Source: Jacaranda mimosifolia (Eukaryota > Streptophyta > Magnoliopsida > Lamiales > Bignoniaceae). From it: a stretch of DNA of 64,000 bases. Numbering within the stretch: the first letter of the stretch is position 1; each line of letters opens with the position of its first letter. Position numbers and translations under genes: made by a program. Below are positions 48,010 through 59,187 of the stretch, piece by piece. The notes under the pieces were generated by a model. It was not told the DNA's origin, searched no databases, and saw only the letters and a program-made list of their open reading frames with translations. The stretch is taken from the NCBI GenBank assembly GCA_018894105.1, contig CM032121.1:33522230-33586229 (forward strand). The letters run 5' to 3'.

Positions 48010-48384
48010 GAGGGTGTTTGACTAAGCTTATTTTAAACATCTTATAAGTTCCTACATCTTATAAAATATTTTTTGAGCTTATAAGATGTTAGATCTTATT
48101 TTTAAAATAAGTTGTTGAACTATTTTGGATAAAATAAGATTTTGGAGCTTATAAGTTGTTAATAATGACAATTTTGTAATTAAAATGGTTCAAAATGAAG
48201 GAGTTTGTTAAGATCTTAAAAATTCTTACTTTTTTTAAAAAAGCTTATAAGCTCCTAATATCTTATTTTAAGATCTTATAAGCTCTTTTTTTTAAAAAAT
48301 TATCAAATATTTTTTATCAACTTATAAGCTCTTAAACATCTTATAAGATGTTTTGAGGAGCTTATAAGCTCAACCAAACACCCT
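48010..48384. mobile_element. Fold-back MITE, Tourist-like
   Basis: Left end GAGGGTGTTTGACTAAGCTT and right end read in reverse AGGGTGTTTGGTTGAGCTTA form inverted repeats, flanked by CTA on both sides (48007-48009 and 48385-48387). The whole 375 bp is rich in self-complementary AGCTTATAAG and CATCTTATAAG blocks and could fold into one long hairpin. The 3 bp duplication points to PIF/Harbinger origin. Confidence 0.75.
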
Positions 48385-48544
48385 CTAAGTTATTATGGGC
48401 CTCATAAGAGAATCTGTGAATCTGGCCCAAGGATTGTTGGTCTCGAGGGCTTAAATAATTATTAATTATTTATCGAAAATGATTGGCCAATTAAAAAAAA
48501 AAAAGAAACAGAAGGAAAAATACATGTGCAGGAAACAAGAAATC

Positions 48545-49060
48545 TAAAAAGGTCTTTCCCATATTTTTATCTTTTATTATATTTATACCATAATTACAAC
48601 TACAATCCACCAAACTTCTACTCTACTATCATTTTATCATAATTTTTTTATTTATTTATGTAAATAAATAAATAAATATATTTAAATTATTGAAATAATA
48701 ATTTTATATAAAAACTAAATAAATATTTTTATTATCTAAAAAATTTAGCACACGAGTTAGAGTTTGCAGAGACGCTAGTTATGTATAAAGCACTTACCCC
48801 CTTTCGGTATGTTTTGGGGTAGTCTTCATAAAATACTCTTATTTTTACTTTTTAATTCCTATAACTACTTAGGTAGTTACCTTTTTTTCTAATATTTTTT
48901 CTCTCTCTAATTTTTTATTTTTTTATTTTTTCTTTTACTTATCACTAACATTTAAATAAATACATTAAAAATATTAAAAATGATAGTAATATTTAAAAGA
49001 GTAAATGAATGTCTATATTATTTTAGCACACACATTGAGTGTGTCAAAATTGCTAGTTTA
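48545..49060. repeat. Two more relics of the AGCACAC MITE family
   Basis: 48545-48770 ends AAAAAATTTAGCACACGAG and 48830-49050 ends TATTTTAGCACACACATTG. Both carry the family's AAATAAATA and TCATTTTATCATAA or related blocks seen at 32.3-33.6 kb. Borders are approximate. Confidence 0.5.
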
Positions 49061-49589
49061 CATTAAAAATCAATACTAATCATGGTTAAAAAAGTTATAT
49101 ATTGGACTTAAAAGGAAAATTAAAAATAATAATAATTCAATTGAAAAAAATCAAATTAAAAAAAATTATATATCATTGATTAGTCCTTCAATCTCCTTTT
49201 TATCTTCTCTTTAATTTTAAAAGTATTTATTAGTTAAAACTTTACGGCCTTGTTTGATAGGAGCTAATAGCTTCAATCAGTGGTGTCAATAAAGGGGTAA
49301 TTACATGTTTGATACATGCTATTGAATTTGCGAGTCAATCCGAAAATTGAAACGGCCGACACTATTCTTGAGATTAACCGCGAATGTCATCGCAGCCTGG
49401 GGGTGCGACTAATTAATCGCACCTCCTCACAACCAAATAGTGGCCAACAAAATATCCAATTTGGCCAGGAATTGGGTGCCTAAATTTTCAATTGTGCCCT
49501 TCCAATTAATGAAAAGTGAGAGCAAAACGAAAAAATGACATCTCCGGTTGAGTTTTTTCTTCATGCACATAAACATTACAGCCCTTCTT

Positions 49590-49985
49590 CATGCAAATTA
49601 TAATGAAAATTTATAATTTATATATTGAAAATCAAATTTTATAATTTATATTATTGAAAATTAAAAATTTATATAATGAATATTTATAATTTATATATTG
49701 AAAATCAAAATTTATATATTGAAAATTTATAATTTATAGTTTATATATTGAAAATTAAAATTTTATATTTTGAAAATTCATAATTTATATATTGAAAATT
49801 GAAAATTTAGATTGTGAAAATTCATAATTTATATATTGAAAATTGAAATTTATATATTGCAAATTGAAAATTTATATGATGAAAATTTATTATTTGTATT
49901 TTGAAAATTAAAAATTTATATTTTGAAAATTAAAAATTTATATATTGAAAATCAAAATTTATATATTCAAAATTGATAATTAATA
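49590..49985. repeat. AT-rich minisatellite
   Basis: About 15 tandem copies of a variable 20-28 bp unit built from TTTATATATTGAAAAT and AATTTATAATTTATATATTG. No coding. It lies in a region (from about 49246, GGCCTTGTTTGATAGG) that may be an old MITE, but its right end could not be fixed. Confidence 0.75.
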
Positions 49986-50216
49986 CTAAGTGTGAAAATT
50001 AAAATTTTTAGGTTAATTTTTTTTATATATATACACACATATGTATAAAATTTATATAGTAGGCCCAATCATACACCTGATATTAGATTATTAGAGATTT
50101 CAATTGTGCCTAATTTATATCACAATCTCTCATATCAAACAAAATAATAAATAATCCAATTTTAGACAATCACCTACTATTACAATAGTCATTACTATCC
50201 AAATTTTATATCAGAT

Positions 50217-51753
50217 GTGGCTTGTTCTCTTATGTTTTGGCCATTTTCTAGAATTTTTTTTGGGGGAATGGATTTTTGGGAGAAAATTTGAAGAGTGTGC
50301 CAAGCGTTTCTTTTTATTTTGGGGAAATATGAAAAATGATTTGAAAATAAGTTGTTTGTTTCTTCATGTTTTGGGAGGAGATAAATTTTACTATTAATGT
50401 CAAATCAGTTGCTTTTTTGTTGGGTTTGTAAGGTGGAAGTGATTTTTTTATATAATATATTATATTTGTATGTATATTATAGTTGGATGATGTGTGTGTA
50501 TAAATATATAATGATTGATATATTGTTATAATAAAATGATGTGTAATTAATCAATTGGTGTTTTATTTTAAAATTTATATTTTTATGAATTTATTAATAA
50601 ATATTAATTATTTATGAATTTATAATTATATCTTAATTATAAAAAATCAACTAATATCATAATTATATCATAATTGTTGATATCAGCTTATATAAAAAAA
50701 TTTAATTATTGTACATTAATTATAAACTAATTATTTTTTATTCTTAAAATATAATTATTTAACTATTTATTATTTACAATTTATGTATAAATAAAACTTA
50801 GTTATTTATTTAAATAAAATAAAATATATAAGACTTAATAACGACTCATCAAATTAAAAAAATAAATAGTCTTATGTTATATGAAACTAAATCATCTTAA
50901 ATTATTTATTAAACAAATAAGTGAATATTCAATTATATGTGAAATATGAAACATAATTAATATATACATAATAAGTTATTTAAATAATTAAATAAATTAA
51001 TTTAATAAGTTATTTATTTACTTTAACTCATTATTTAATTAATATATTATTTAATAAATAAATTACTTAGTAACAATAAAAAAAAAATTTACTTAACTTT
51101 AATTAATTTTCTTGATAATTATTTAATTGTATTAATATTAATTTATTAAAATTAATAGATTATTAAATAAATATCACACTATATTTAATTTTTTATAATA
51201 ATTTTAAATAAATGTGAATATTAATATTTAATGAAGATTAATTTATTATTATATCAAATTAAAATATTTTAAATTATCTATTAAATGAATAAATATAATA
51301 TTTAATTAATGCATTAAATATTAAATATAACTAATACATTATTTAATTAATAAGTAATTCAATTAATTTAATATGTTATTTAGTAAATAAATTATTTATT
51401 AAATTTAATTAATTTTCTCGATGATTATTTTAATTAAATTTGTAAATATAAGTTTTAGAATTTTTTAAATATTAAAATTTTAATATTTTCATATATGTAA
51501 ATATATATGTGTATATATATATATATATGAGTAAAATGAAATAGTAATAAATGAACGAGTGATGTGAAAGATGTAGTGAGAAAATGAATGGGTACGTGTA
51601 CTTTTTAGGTGTAGTGTTTTTTTGAGTGAATTGTGAGGGATTTTTTAGATAAAAAATTGTAATATTTTGGGAGAAAAGTTGGAAATGTGCCTGTATTATG
51701 AAGTTTTTTGGGGGATTGAAATTTTTTTCTAAAAAACGTAGGAAAACAAGCCC
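50217..51753. mobile_element. Possible 1.5 kb non-autonomous DNA transposon
   Basis: The left end GGCTTGTTCTCTTATGTTTT and the right end read in reverse GGGCTTGTTTTCCTACGTTT are similar, and both are followed by AAAATTT and a run of G or C (GGGGG / ATCCCCC). The interior is extremely AT-rich with many TTAATTAAT-type motifs. No clear target duplication. It ends 27 bp before the GA-rich promoter of COR413. Confidence 0.45.
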
Positions 51754-51779
51754 TAAAGAATTTCTAATTTTCCGCAATT

Positions 51780-52018
51780 AAGAGAGAGAGAGAGTGAAGA
51801 GAGAGTACACGTGCACGCCTGGCATACAACCCACCTCCACGTAGCGAGAAAGCAGTTGGATCCGTAAAACCGCACTGTTTTCCGCCTGGGCTGGGATAGA
51901 CAAGTGGCCCCACTTTCCCCTCAGAAAACCCCACCCATTCGGATATGGCCGTAAACCGCATTGCCCCCTCTGTACTTTGGTCACACCTATAAATGGCATC
52001 AAAATACCCCACGATTAG
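51780..52018 (+). promoter_or_regulatory. COR413 promoter: GA tract, G-box/ABRE, TATA
   Basis: (GA)n at 51780-51806, palindromic CACGTG at 51808-51813 (G-box/ABRE core), and CTATAAAT at 51988-51995, which would start transcription near 52020 and give a 5' UTR of about 70 bases. No CCGAC (CRT/DRE) core was seen in these 240 bases, so ABA/ABRE-type input is more likely than CBF input through this stretch (inference). Confidence 0.55.
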
Positions 52019-52089
52019 CAGTAATTGAGTTGAATTTTTCAGACGTAGATCTGATTGAAGAAGAAGAAGAAGAATCAAGTTAAAACATA

Positions 52090-53020
52090 ATGGGGAGGAT
52101 TGATTATTTGGCTATGAAAACTGATCAAGAAACCGCGGCATTATTGGATTCAGACTTCAATGAACTGAAGATCGCCGCCAAAAAACTCATCAACCACGCC
52201 GCTAAATTGGGCGGCCGCGCATTCGGCACTTCTTTCCTCAAATGGGTTTCCTCCTTCGCCGCCATGTCAGTTTTTCCTCTGCTCCTTAATTCTTATTTTT
52301 CTCAAAATGCTATCATATTTCTTGTTCTATGACTCCAAAAGCTTGGGTTGATCGTGTTCAATTTTTCCTAAAATAGTGATTAGTACTTTTCTTTCTAAAT
52401 AACTGCAGCTACTTGTTGATCTTGGATCGGACAAACTGGAGAACCAACATGTTGACTTCACTCCTGATTCCTTATATTTTCCTCAGTTTTCCCCAAGTGC
52501 TGTTCAATTTTCTTAGGTGATACTTGCTATCTGGATGCTCTTTTCCGTTTCATTTCATGAATAAATTAACAACTCTTTGTTAAGTACTTGGCATCATGGT
52601 GTAGGGGAGAAGTTGGTAAATGGATTGCCTTCATTGCAGTTGTACTCAGGCTTTTCTTCCCTCGACATTTCCCAGGTGCAGTTGAATTAATTATGATCAT
52701 AATATGGTTAATTATTCAGCATTCTTTATTGTTAATCTGCTGAATTTTGTCGTTGATGGTTTACAGATTGGCTGGAGATGCCGGGATCATTGATTCTTTT
52801 GCTGGTGGTTTCGCCTAATTTCTTTGCTCATACTCTGAGAGACCATTGGGTTGGCGTAGCAATATGTCTTGCCATAGGTTGTTATCTGCTGCAGGAGCAC
52901 ATCCGAGCAACTGGTGGATTCCGAAACTCCTTCACTCAAAGCCATGGCATATCGAATACTATTGGCATTGTCCTCTTGTTGGTGTTCCCCATCTGGGCTT
53001 TGCTAACTCGCGTCGTCTGA
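52090..53020 (+). CDS. COR413PM: Cold-regulated 413 plasma membrane protein
   Basis: Four exons with GT-AG junctions: 52090-52265, 52409-52516, 52605-52675 and 52767-53020, giving 202 residues, the normal family length. The start MGRIDYLAMKTD is the conserved COR413-PM N-terminus. Hydrophobic segments follow: FLKWVSSFAAIYLLIL, TSLLIPYIFLSFPQVLFNFL, WIAFIAVVLRLFF, PGSLILLLVVSP, VGVAICLAIGCYLL, and IGIVLLLVFPIWALL. Hallmarks DWLEMPGS and LLQEHIRATGGFRNSFTQ are intact. The family consists of multi-pass plasma-membrane proteins induced by cold and ABA; the biochemical role is unsettled. The PM-type N-terminus without transit peptide separates it from the chloroplast COR413-IM branch. No defect seen. 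Confidence 0.96.
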
Positions 53021-54005
53021 TACTGAATTCCATCACCATATCTCATCCTTCTTTGCTGCTTGTCCAGAAATTGGAAAATCACTTCATGAGAATTGCTTAC
53101 TATGCTTTCCGGGCCCTTGTATATTTTTTGATTTTTCACCCTGAGGGAAGCTCAAGTTTGTGTCCCCAATAATTCATTCTTGTCACCTCACATTCATTTG
53201 TTCGTCCCTTAACTTTTTACTGTAATTTTAGTTCTGCCTGTGTTGTACTTCTGTGCTGAGAGAGGTTGAAAGAACTCCACATCTGAGCTGCAATTTGGGT
53301 ACACTCAGGGATTGGGGTTAATAATTTCAGAAAACAACTTCAATATGGAAAAGAAATTTGTTTGTTCATTATGATTTCACAATATGGTGAACATGGTAAC
53401 ATTAAATGATCCGATTTATTCACATAAGAATTTCAATCTGCGTTTGAGCATGTGATTCATAAATTTTCATGATTTAAAATTGGAGAATTTGTTACATCCT
53501 TGATCAAATTTAGATGTTTTTCTAAATATAGTATCCACCTTAGTTGTTAGTTATTATTTAACACCCGATAAGAGCTGGAAAACCAAGGCGGGCTGCGGAT
53601 TCCGAAATCGAAAAGTTGGGAACTTAGATTCCAAATGAACAAATTTGAACTTGAAAAAGCCTTTTTCTAATTTTTGGGGAAAAACAAAAGACAAGAGAAT
53701 TGATCGGATAAATAATTTAAAATTATTCGTAACTTTTTTATATTTATAATTATTGGTAACTTTTTGACGATTGAAAAATGAGTTTTCTATTGAATTCTGA
53801 AACATCACAACTATATACATTATTTAGGGTTCATTTTTCAAGGCCGGAAATAGAAAATTATAATACACGGAGATCCTCTAGGCTCCAATATTGAGCTATA
53901 CTAAGAATTCCCCATGATATGCTAACCTCGGCCAATCTTGAACTAGCTATGAATTCACCACGGGGAATTAAACTATGCATCACTATTCTTGTAGTTGTAA
54001 GGAAT
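53021..54005. other. 3' UTR of COR413 and spacer
   Basis: No gene supported. 53554-53820 is open on the minus strand but has no family features. Confidence 0.45.
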
Positions 54006-54017
54006 GGTTAGCAAAGT

Positions 54018-54156
54018 TGGGCCTTGTAAGTTGGCAAAGAGCCCAGTCAAGCCCAAGTAATTAGTCCAAGGCCATCTTGGTCAATTTTGGGCTATTCGAG
54101 TCGCTAAACCTAACCCTAAAAAAATAAACCGGCAGAAGCACATGAGGCTATTATAA
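54018..54156 (+). promoter_or_regulatory. snoRNA-type promoter: site II, telo-box, TATA
   Basis: TTGGGCC at 54018-54024 and TTGGGCT at 54087-54093 are site II-like motifs. AAACCTAACCCTAAA at 54106-54120 contains a telo-box. TATTATAA at 54149-54156 would place transcription start near 54180. Site II plus telo-box is the arrangement found at plant snoRNA and ribosomal-protein genes. Confidence 0.65.
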
Positions 54157-54437
54157 GTAGAACCAGTTCAAGTACCGCGGCTACTTCTCTCAATTGCCCA
54201 TTTGCCACTGCCATCAATCATGTCTGCATCGATTAATTTGGGAATTTCAGGTACTTAAAAACCCTAACTTCTCTCTCTAATGGTGCCCAATCATTTTTCT
54301 AATCGTTTTTCAATAATTTTTCTCAATCATACCCATATTTCATTTCAGATTCTATTTTTTTTTTCTTTTTTTGTAAGTTCTATTGATGAACGAAAAAGGG
54401 AAATCTAGGGTGATAATTTGTGTTTCTTTGTGATGAC

Positions 54438-54518
54438 CAAATTATGATGACGAGTCCGATCGAGATCCATTCGTTTTAAAATCGTGACGACAAATCGAGG
54501 CATTTGTCTGAGAGGAAC
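54438..54518 (+). ncRNA. U15: C/D box snoRNA U15 (SNORD15) homologue
   Basis: C box ATGATGA at 54444-54450 runs directly into CGAGTCCGA, and the D box CTGA is at 54508-54511. Both ends look like vertebrate U15, which I recall with ATGATGACGAGTCTGA near the 5' end and GAGGCATTTGTCTGAGA at the 3' end. The guide CGAGGCATTTG (54496-54506) next to the D box is complementary to CAAATGCCTCG of large-subunit rRNA. By the D+5 rule it would direct 2'-O-methylation of the third A in CAAATG, the U15 target. An additional GTGATGA at 54430-54436 with outer pairing TTCTTT/GAGGAA could give a slightly longer form. Likely processed from the transcript starting near 54180. Confidence 0.85.
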
Positions 54519-54662
54519 TCCATTTCACCCACCGCTGCATTCTCTTTTTTTCTTTATTTTTGTGCTATTTTTTCCTTTAAAATTGTCGTATTCCGTCTTT
54601 TTTTGGCCTATTTTTGAATAAATGAAACAATTTCTTGTCTGAGTAGATCAATGCTCGTCTTT

Positions 54663-54744
54663 GGGGGGCATAATGAGGATAGCGAATTGATCTGAACTTT
54701 TGTTGATTGAATCATGAACCTCCTACTCATTCTGAATGCCCCTT
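54663..54744 (+). ncRNA. C/D box snoRNA, 25S guide (U51-like)
   Basis: Terminal stem GGGGCAT (54665-54671) / ATGCCCC (54736-54742) is perfect and directly brackets a C box variant ATGAGGA (54673-54679) and a D box CTGA (54732-54735). An internal D' CTGA is at 54692-54695. The guide CCTCCTACTCAT (54719-54730) next to the D box is complementary to ATGAGTAGGAGG, which I recall in plant 25S rRNA. The D+5 rule points to the A of ATGAG. This corresponds to the target region I associate with U51/U32. It lies 145 bases after U15, most likely on the same transcript. Confidence 0.72.
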
Positions 54745-56081
54745 CTTCAACTAGATTTTTTTATTAAAGTCTCGTTTCAGAACGCAGATTTCAAATCCTC
54801 AGATCGAGTTATGATTTTGTTCTTTTATTTTTGTTGTCTTCAAAATATCAACATTTCAAATCCACAAAATTTCCTTCAATTCAAGTTCATGATTTAGAAA
54901 TCTTATTAAGATTTCAGATTAATTGTTTTAAATGGCATGGAAACAATAGGAATATCACAAAGCCAAAAAGTGCAATGCTTTTTGACTAAGTAAATCAACT
55001 TTATTTATTTGACAACTATTTAAGGTTTTGTAGCTTATGTTACACTCAACCACAGGCATCATGCCCCATTATTTCCATTTAAATATTGAAAAGTTTCTTA
55101 AGTTTGAAGTTTTGAGGCCACGCTGAATTATAATATTCTCATATTTTAGAGTAATTTAAAGATTCCAAAGTGTATGGAAAATGAATTGTTTTTCAACTGT
55201 CAAAAGAGAAGGAAAATGTGGCAATGATGAGAAACTGAAAACTCTCTTTTATGGATTGAGGTGACCTCTCAAATGATTTGAGAGGTAACTATGATTTGTT
55301 TTTCAAGCACTTTTGAGCCACTTCCATTTCTTTTTCTAGTGAGACAACTCATAGGTAACTATAAATGAATTATTTTGCACAAATTGAGGCCATAAAGTAT
55401 ATCTATGTATCTCAAACTAAGAGCAGGTTTAAAGCAAGGAGGGCAAGAATGGCTTCTTCTGGTTCTGACCAACCAAAGCAAAGGATGATATTAAGTTGAA
55501 CAATTCATAGTTATATCAAGACGACAAAGAGAAATTACATGAATTATAATGAAGTTATTGTTACATTGTGTAACTGAATAGATAATGATACGCCAAACAG
55601 TATGTGATGTCGCACTTACTGTTTTGACATCCGTCGTTATCAAGTCAAGGTTCTCTGGTTCAATTGTAGTCGAACCAATAATGTCATAAATAATAAATAA
55701 TATACTAAAAAATAATCAATAATAAAGACATTTAAAGTATGTTTCTTTAAGAATTTTTCCTCCTTGCTAATAATATCTTGGACTTGATATTGTAGTAATA
55801 TAATAATATAACATAACAAGCATAAAAACGATAATTCCAGATAAAATGTACAAGCATGTACAAGACTATAAATGTATAAGAAATATTTAAAAAAGCAAGA
55901 ATTTTACTTGGATCTGTTTATGGTTAGGTATGCTTGTATTTATTTTATATGAGGTATTATTAAATTATATTACATGTTTTTTTACAATAGGCTATCGTTA
56001 ATTTTACAACAAGTTATTGATTTTTATTTTTAGTATATTAAATGTTTGGTAAATGTTTAAAAATAATAATTAAAAGATATT
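54745..56081. other. Intergenic region with a perfect short hairpin
   Basis: ACCTCTCAAA-TGA-TTTGAGAGGT at 55263-55285 is a perfect 10 bp stem with a 3-base loop. No gene or further snoRNA could be supported. Confidence 0.5.
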
Positions 56082-56182
56082 AGCCGAATGGCCTGGGATC
56101 CAGTGGCATAAGTCTCCCACTTAATATGAAAAGTCAGGAGTTCGAGCTCTAATGAGCTCCTGATGTGTGTGTACAAATAACA
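56082..56182 (+). mobile_element. tRNA-derived SINE with 21 bp target duplication
   Basis: TAGCCGAATGG (56081-56091) fits the pol III A box (TRGYNNARNNGG) and GAGTTCGAGCTC (56138-56149) resembles the B box. The 101 bp unit is bounded by perfect 21 bp direct repeats starting AAATAATAATTAAAAG at 56061-56081 and 56183-56203, the mark of L1-type target-primed insertion. A second, older copy is at 9140-9245 on the minus strand. The 3' end is GTGTGTACAAATAACA rather than a long poly(A). Confidence 0.85.
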
Positions 56183-56203
56183 AAATAATAATTAAAAGAT
56201 ATT

Positions 56204-58456
56204 TTTCAAAAAAAAAATTATTTTATTAGATAATATAACTTCATAACTTTGAATTATATATTTTATAATATTAAAATAATATAATTGAATAGAACTATCT
56301 TTATTTATTAACTAAAATAAAAAAAATTAAGAACAAATATAAAAAGTTAAAAAAATAATTATTTTGGATTAATACTAATGGTATATAAAAATATAAATAT
56401 ATTTAAAATAATTTAATTACAGTAGTTAATTATTTAATTAAAAAAACACATGCATACACACACCATTGATCTTCTTCAGCCACAGCTCGCAAGCCGCAAA
56501 CCACCCCGGCCCCCGTCCAAGGATTCCATCCCACTAGCCCACCCCTACTACTTTCCCCGCCAGTCAACATGGCTAGTCGCCCGACCATGGCCGTCGGATT
56601 TGGATATATATCTATATATATGTATTTATTTATATGTATATTATAGATGTATATATAATTTATATGTAAATACATATTATTTTAAAATATATATTTGTGG
56701 TATTTGATTTTTAACCTTTTTATTTTTTTCAAATTTTTTAGTGATGGTTAAATGGATGTTTCATATTTTGTGAGTTTTTTTTTAAAAAAAGATCAAATTT
56801 TATTTTATTTTTCCATATATAAATAATAATTTCCAATAAGATTTTAATGGAAAATTGGACGGAGAACAAAAAATATTTAAAAAGTTATAAAATTTGAACT
56901 ACAAAATGTTCAATACTATAAGTTTAATTATGAGACAAAAAGGTTAGCATTGTGTCATTTTTGTCTCATAATTTAACTATGTGTACTTATTATGTTGTCA
57001 ATTAATCATTAAGTACATTTTGAATCAAACAGTTAGCATTAAGTATATTTGTATATTCCTCACATGAGATATGTACAATCAAGATTGCACCATATATACT
57101 CCACTTTACTATTAAGATTCAAATAGCGAAAAGCCAATGGTTTGTTCTAAAACCTAATTTAGTGAATAGAAAGAAATTTTGGCACTATTTTGTTGCTAAG
57201 TTCGATCATTTACGGCAAGTATTTTTATCCAAATCAGTAAAGGTATTGAAGAAACAAACATAAAATAAGGAAAATAGAAAGAAGGGAATAAAGAATGAAT
57301 TACTTGGAAGAAATTGTGAAAAAGAAATCATTTAGTTTCAGAGACTGTAACTTGGATTTTGATTGAATTTTGAAGAAGGGAGAATTTGAGATGGAGCGAG
57401 AGAACAAGGAGAAGAGATTGTCCTAATGAATGAGAAAATGAGAGAAAGAGGAAAAAGATAGGATCAAGGTTTTCTAATCTATAAGATTTACTAATCCTCC
57501 TATTAGCATAATTCATGAACAGTTTACTCGATTCAACGATTCAATCTTTAATTTTTTGGTTTTTGAAAAATAGAGCAATTTTGTGATATTTTTTATTTTT
57601 TAGTTTTGATTCGACAATTTTCTTAACTGATTGAAAATTTGAAAATATTTTTAAAACTCAACCTGAGTTAGGTTGGTTTTCAAAATATTGGTTGAAGTAC
57701 ATCATAGTAAATATTATTTTATGTGAATCCTAAGAGGCAAACTTATAATTATTAAATTGAATCTTAATTTATTAAATATGGAATGGAAAATATTCGATAT
57801 TAATTTGTTTGAATATATTCCCTTTTCTAATTCAAAATCATGGTAAAAAAGAAACTCAAGTGGACCGTAAAAACGATTTATAGATGTGTGCTTAAAATAT
57901 GATTGTTAAAGAATTCTTTGAAAAACAAAAGTATGACTTATTTTAACATTATTTCTGTACATATTATGTCTTTGTTCTTATTTTTAAATTATGTAACAAT
58001 CATTTTATATGAATCACTATATTACTTAATTTCTAATTTTAATATACTTTATAGATAATTATTTAATGGTAATTAATATTTTTAAATTATTCAAATTTAA
58101 TATTTTTATTGTATCATATTCATGTAATAGTTATAAATAATTTAACATAATTTTTTAGAATTTGAGCAAATATTATGAATATTTGCTGAAATGAAGTATT
58201 AATCTTCAAGTAATATATAAAATACGTATAATATGTGTACTAAAAGTTTTACCTGGTATTATTTATGAATATTTCCGGGTGGGACTCTATTTCTGGGTTT
58301 CCAAAATGCATGATTGGCCCGTGAGGGAGCACTATTGTTGATCCAATTCAGCCGACCCATTTGTCACTCAACAATAAGACTTGCTTGTTCGAAGTATTGA
58401 CTTCAAAGCATAAGCAGAATTTAATTTGGGAATAACGTAACTTTCATCAACAAAGG
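56204..58456. other. AT-rich intergenic region
   Basis: Includes a GC-rich patch at 56470-56600 and a (TA)n tract at 56606-56622. No gene or clear transposon ends. Confidence 0.45.
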
Positions 58457-58530
58457 GGCCTATTAGCTCAGTTGGTTAGAGCGTCGTGCTAATAACGCGA
58501 AGGTCGCAGGTTCGAGACCTGCATGGGCCA
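58457..58530 (+). tRNA. tRNA-Ile (anticodon AAU)
   Basis: 74 bases fold as a complete cloverleaf. The acceptor stem GGCCTAT/ATGGGCC has one G-U pair, and the discriminator is A58530. The D arm contains AGCTCAGTTGGTTAGAGC, the anticodon loop CTAATAA has AAT, and the T arm is GCAGGTTCGAGACCTGC. A and B box promoters are canonical. No intron; CCA not encoded, as usual in eukaryotes. A-to-I editing at the first anticodon base would let it read AUU, AUC and AUA. Confidence 0.97.
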
Positions 58531-59155
58531 ACTGTATTTAACCTTTTGGCTTTTTTGGCATTTTTGGATAATCTAAGAAGCAGGACCCAGTTATAAGTCA
58601 CTTATAACACAGCAGTCACCAGTTTCCACTGGTTTTTTCAGTTCAGAAAAGGCATTATATTTTCTTTGTTCAGAACAAACAGAAAAAAATAACATTTCCA
58701 TTCAAAAAAAGGAGATAGACATTTGGTGCCAACATGTTATGGGATGAGAATCAAAAATTTTATACTGCATGGTTTAGTTACGGTAGCAGTCAGCAGATAA
58801 TGCAAATGCAAACCACTGTTGAGATTTTGAGGACTGTGCTACACTCATTCTTAAATATACATTTTTTCAATTTGATATATGGTAACATATGGCGTGTTAA
58901 ATGGGTTAAAACGGTGGTGAATGAAGATTGCCTTTTTAAATCATTAGAATCTGATACCAGAGCAAGGATGGCCACAACCCTGAAAAATATGGGCCTCAAT
59001 TCCACATATTCAATGCTTCAAGGGCTTACTGTTTCAAACTGCTGCATTATATCTGCAGCATTACTCAGATTTCCATTTAATCCTTTTTCCTATGATAATT
59101 CTTCTCGTTATATATTGAAAACGGGGCTGTCAATCAACATACTTGCCTCATTCGA
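58531..59155. other. Spacer between tRNA and psbO promoter
   Basis: 58734-59159 is open on the plus strand for 141 codons, but the translation shows no known domain and base use looks non-coding. I do not call it a gene. Confidence 0.4.
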
Positions 59156-59187
59156 CTAGTGAATATCTTTATCCTGAGTACCAGGAT

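Noticed and set aside
49246..50160. Complete MITE
   Set aside because: A GGCCTTGTTTGATAGG start and a possible reverse TTTGTTTGATATGAG near 50135 share about ten bases, but no target duplication or clear right border was found.
50500..51480. Organelle DNA insertion or replication origin
   Set aside because: Only extreme AT-richness supports it; no organelle genes or conserved origin motifs.
58734..59159. 141-codon open frame upstream of psbO
   Set aside because: No domain, no conserved motif, composition like the spacer; probably chance.
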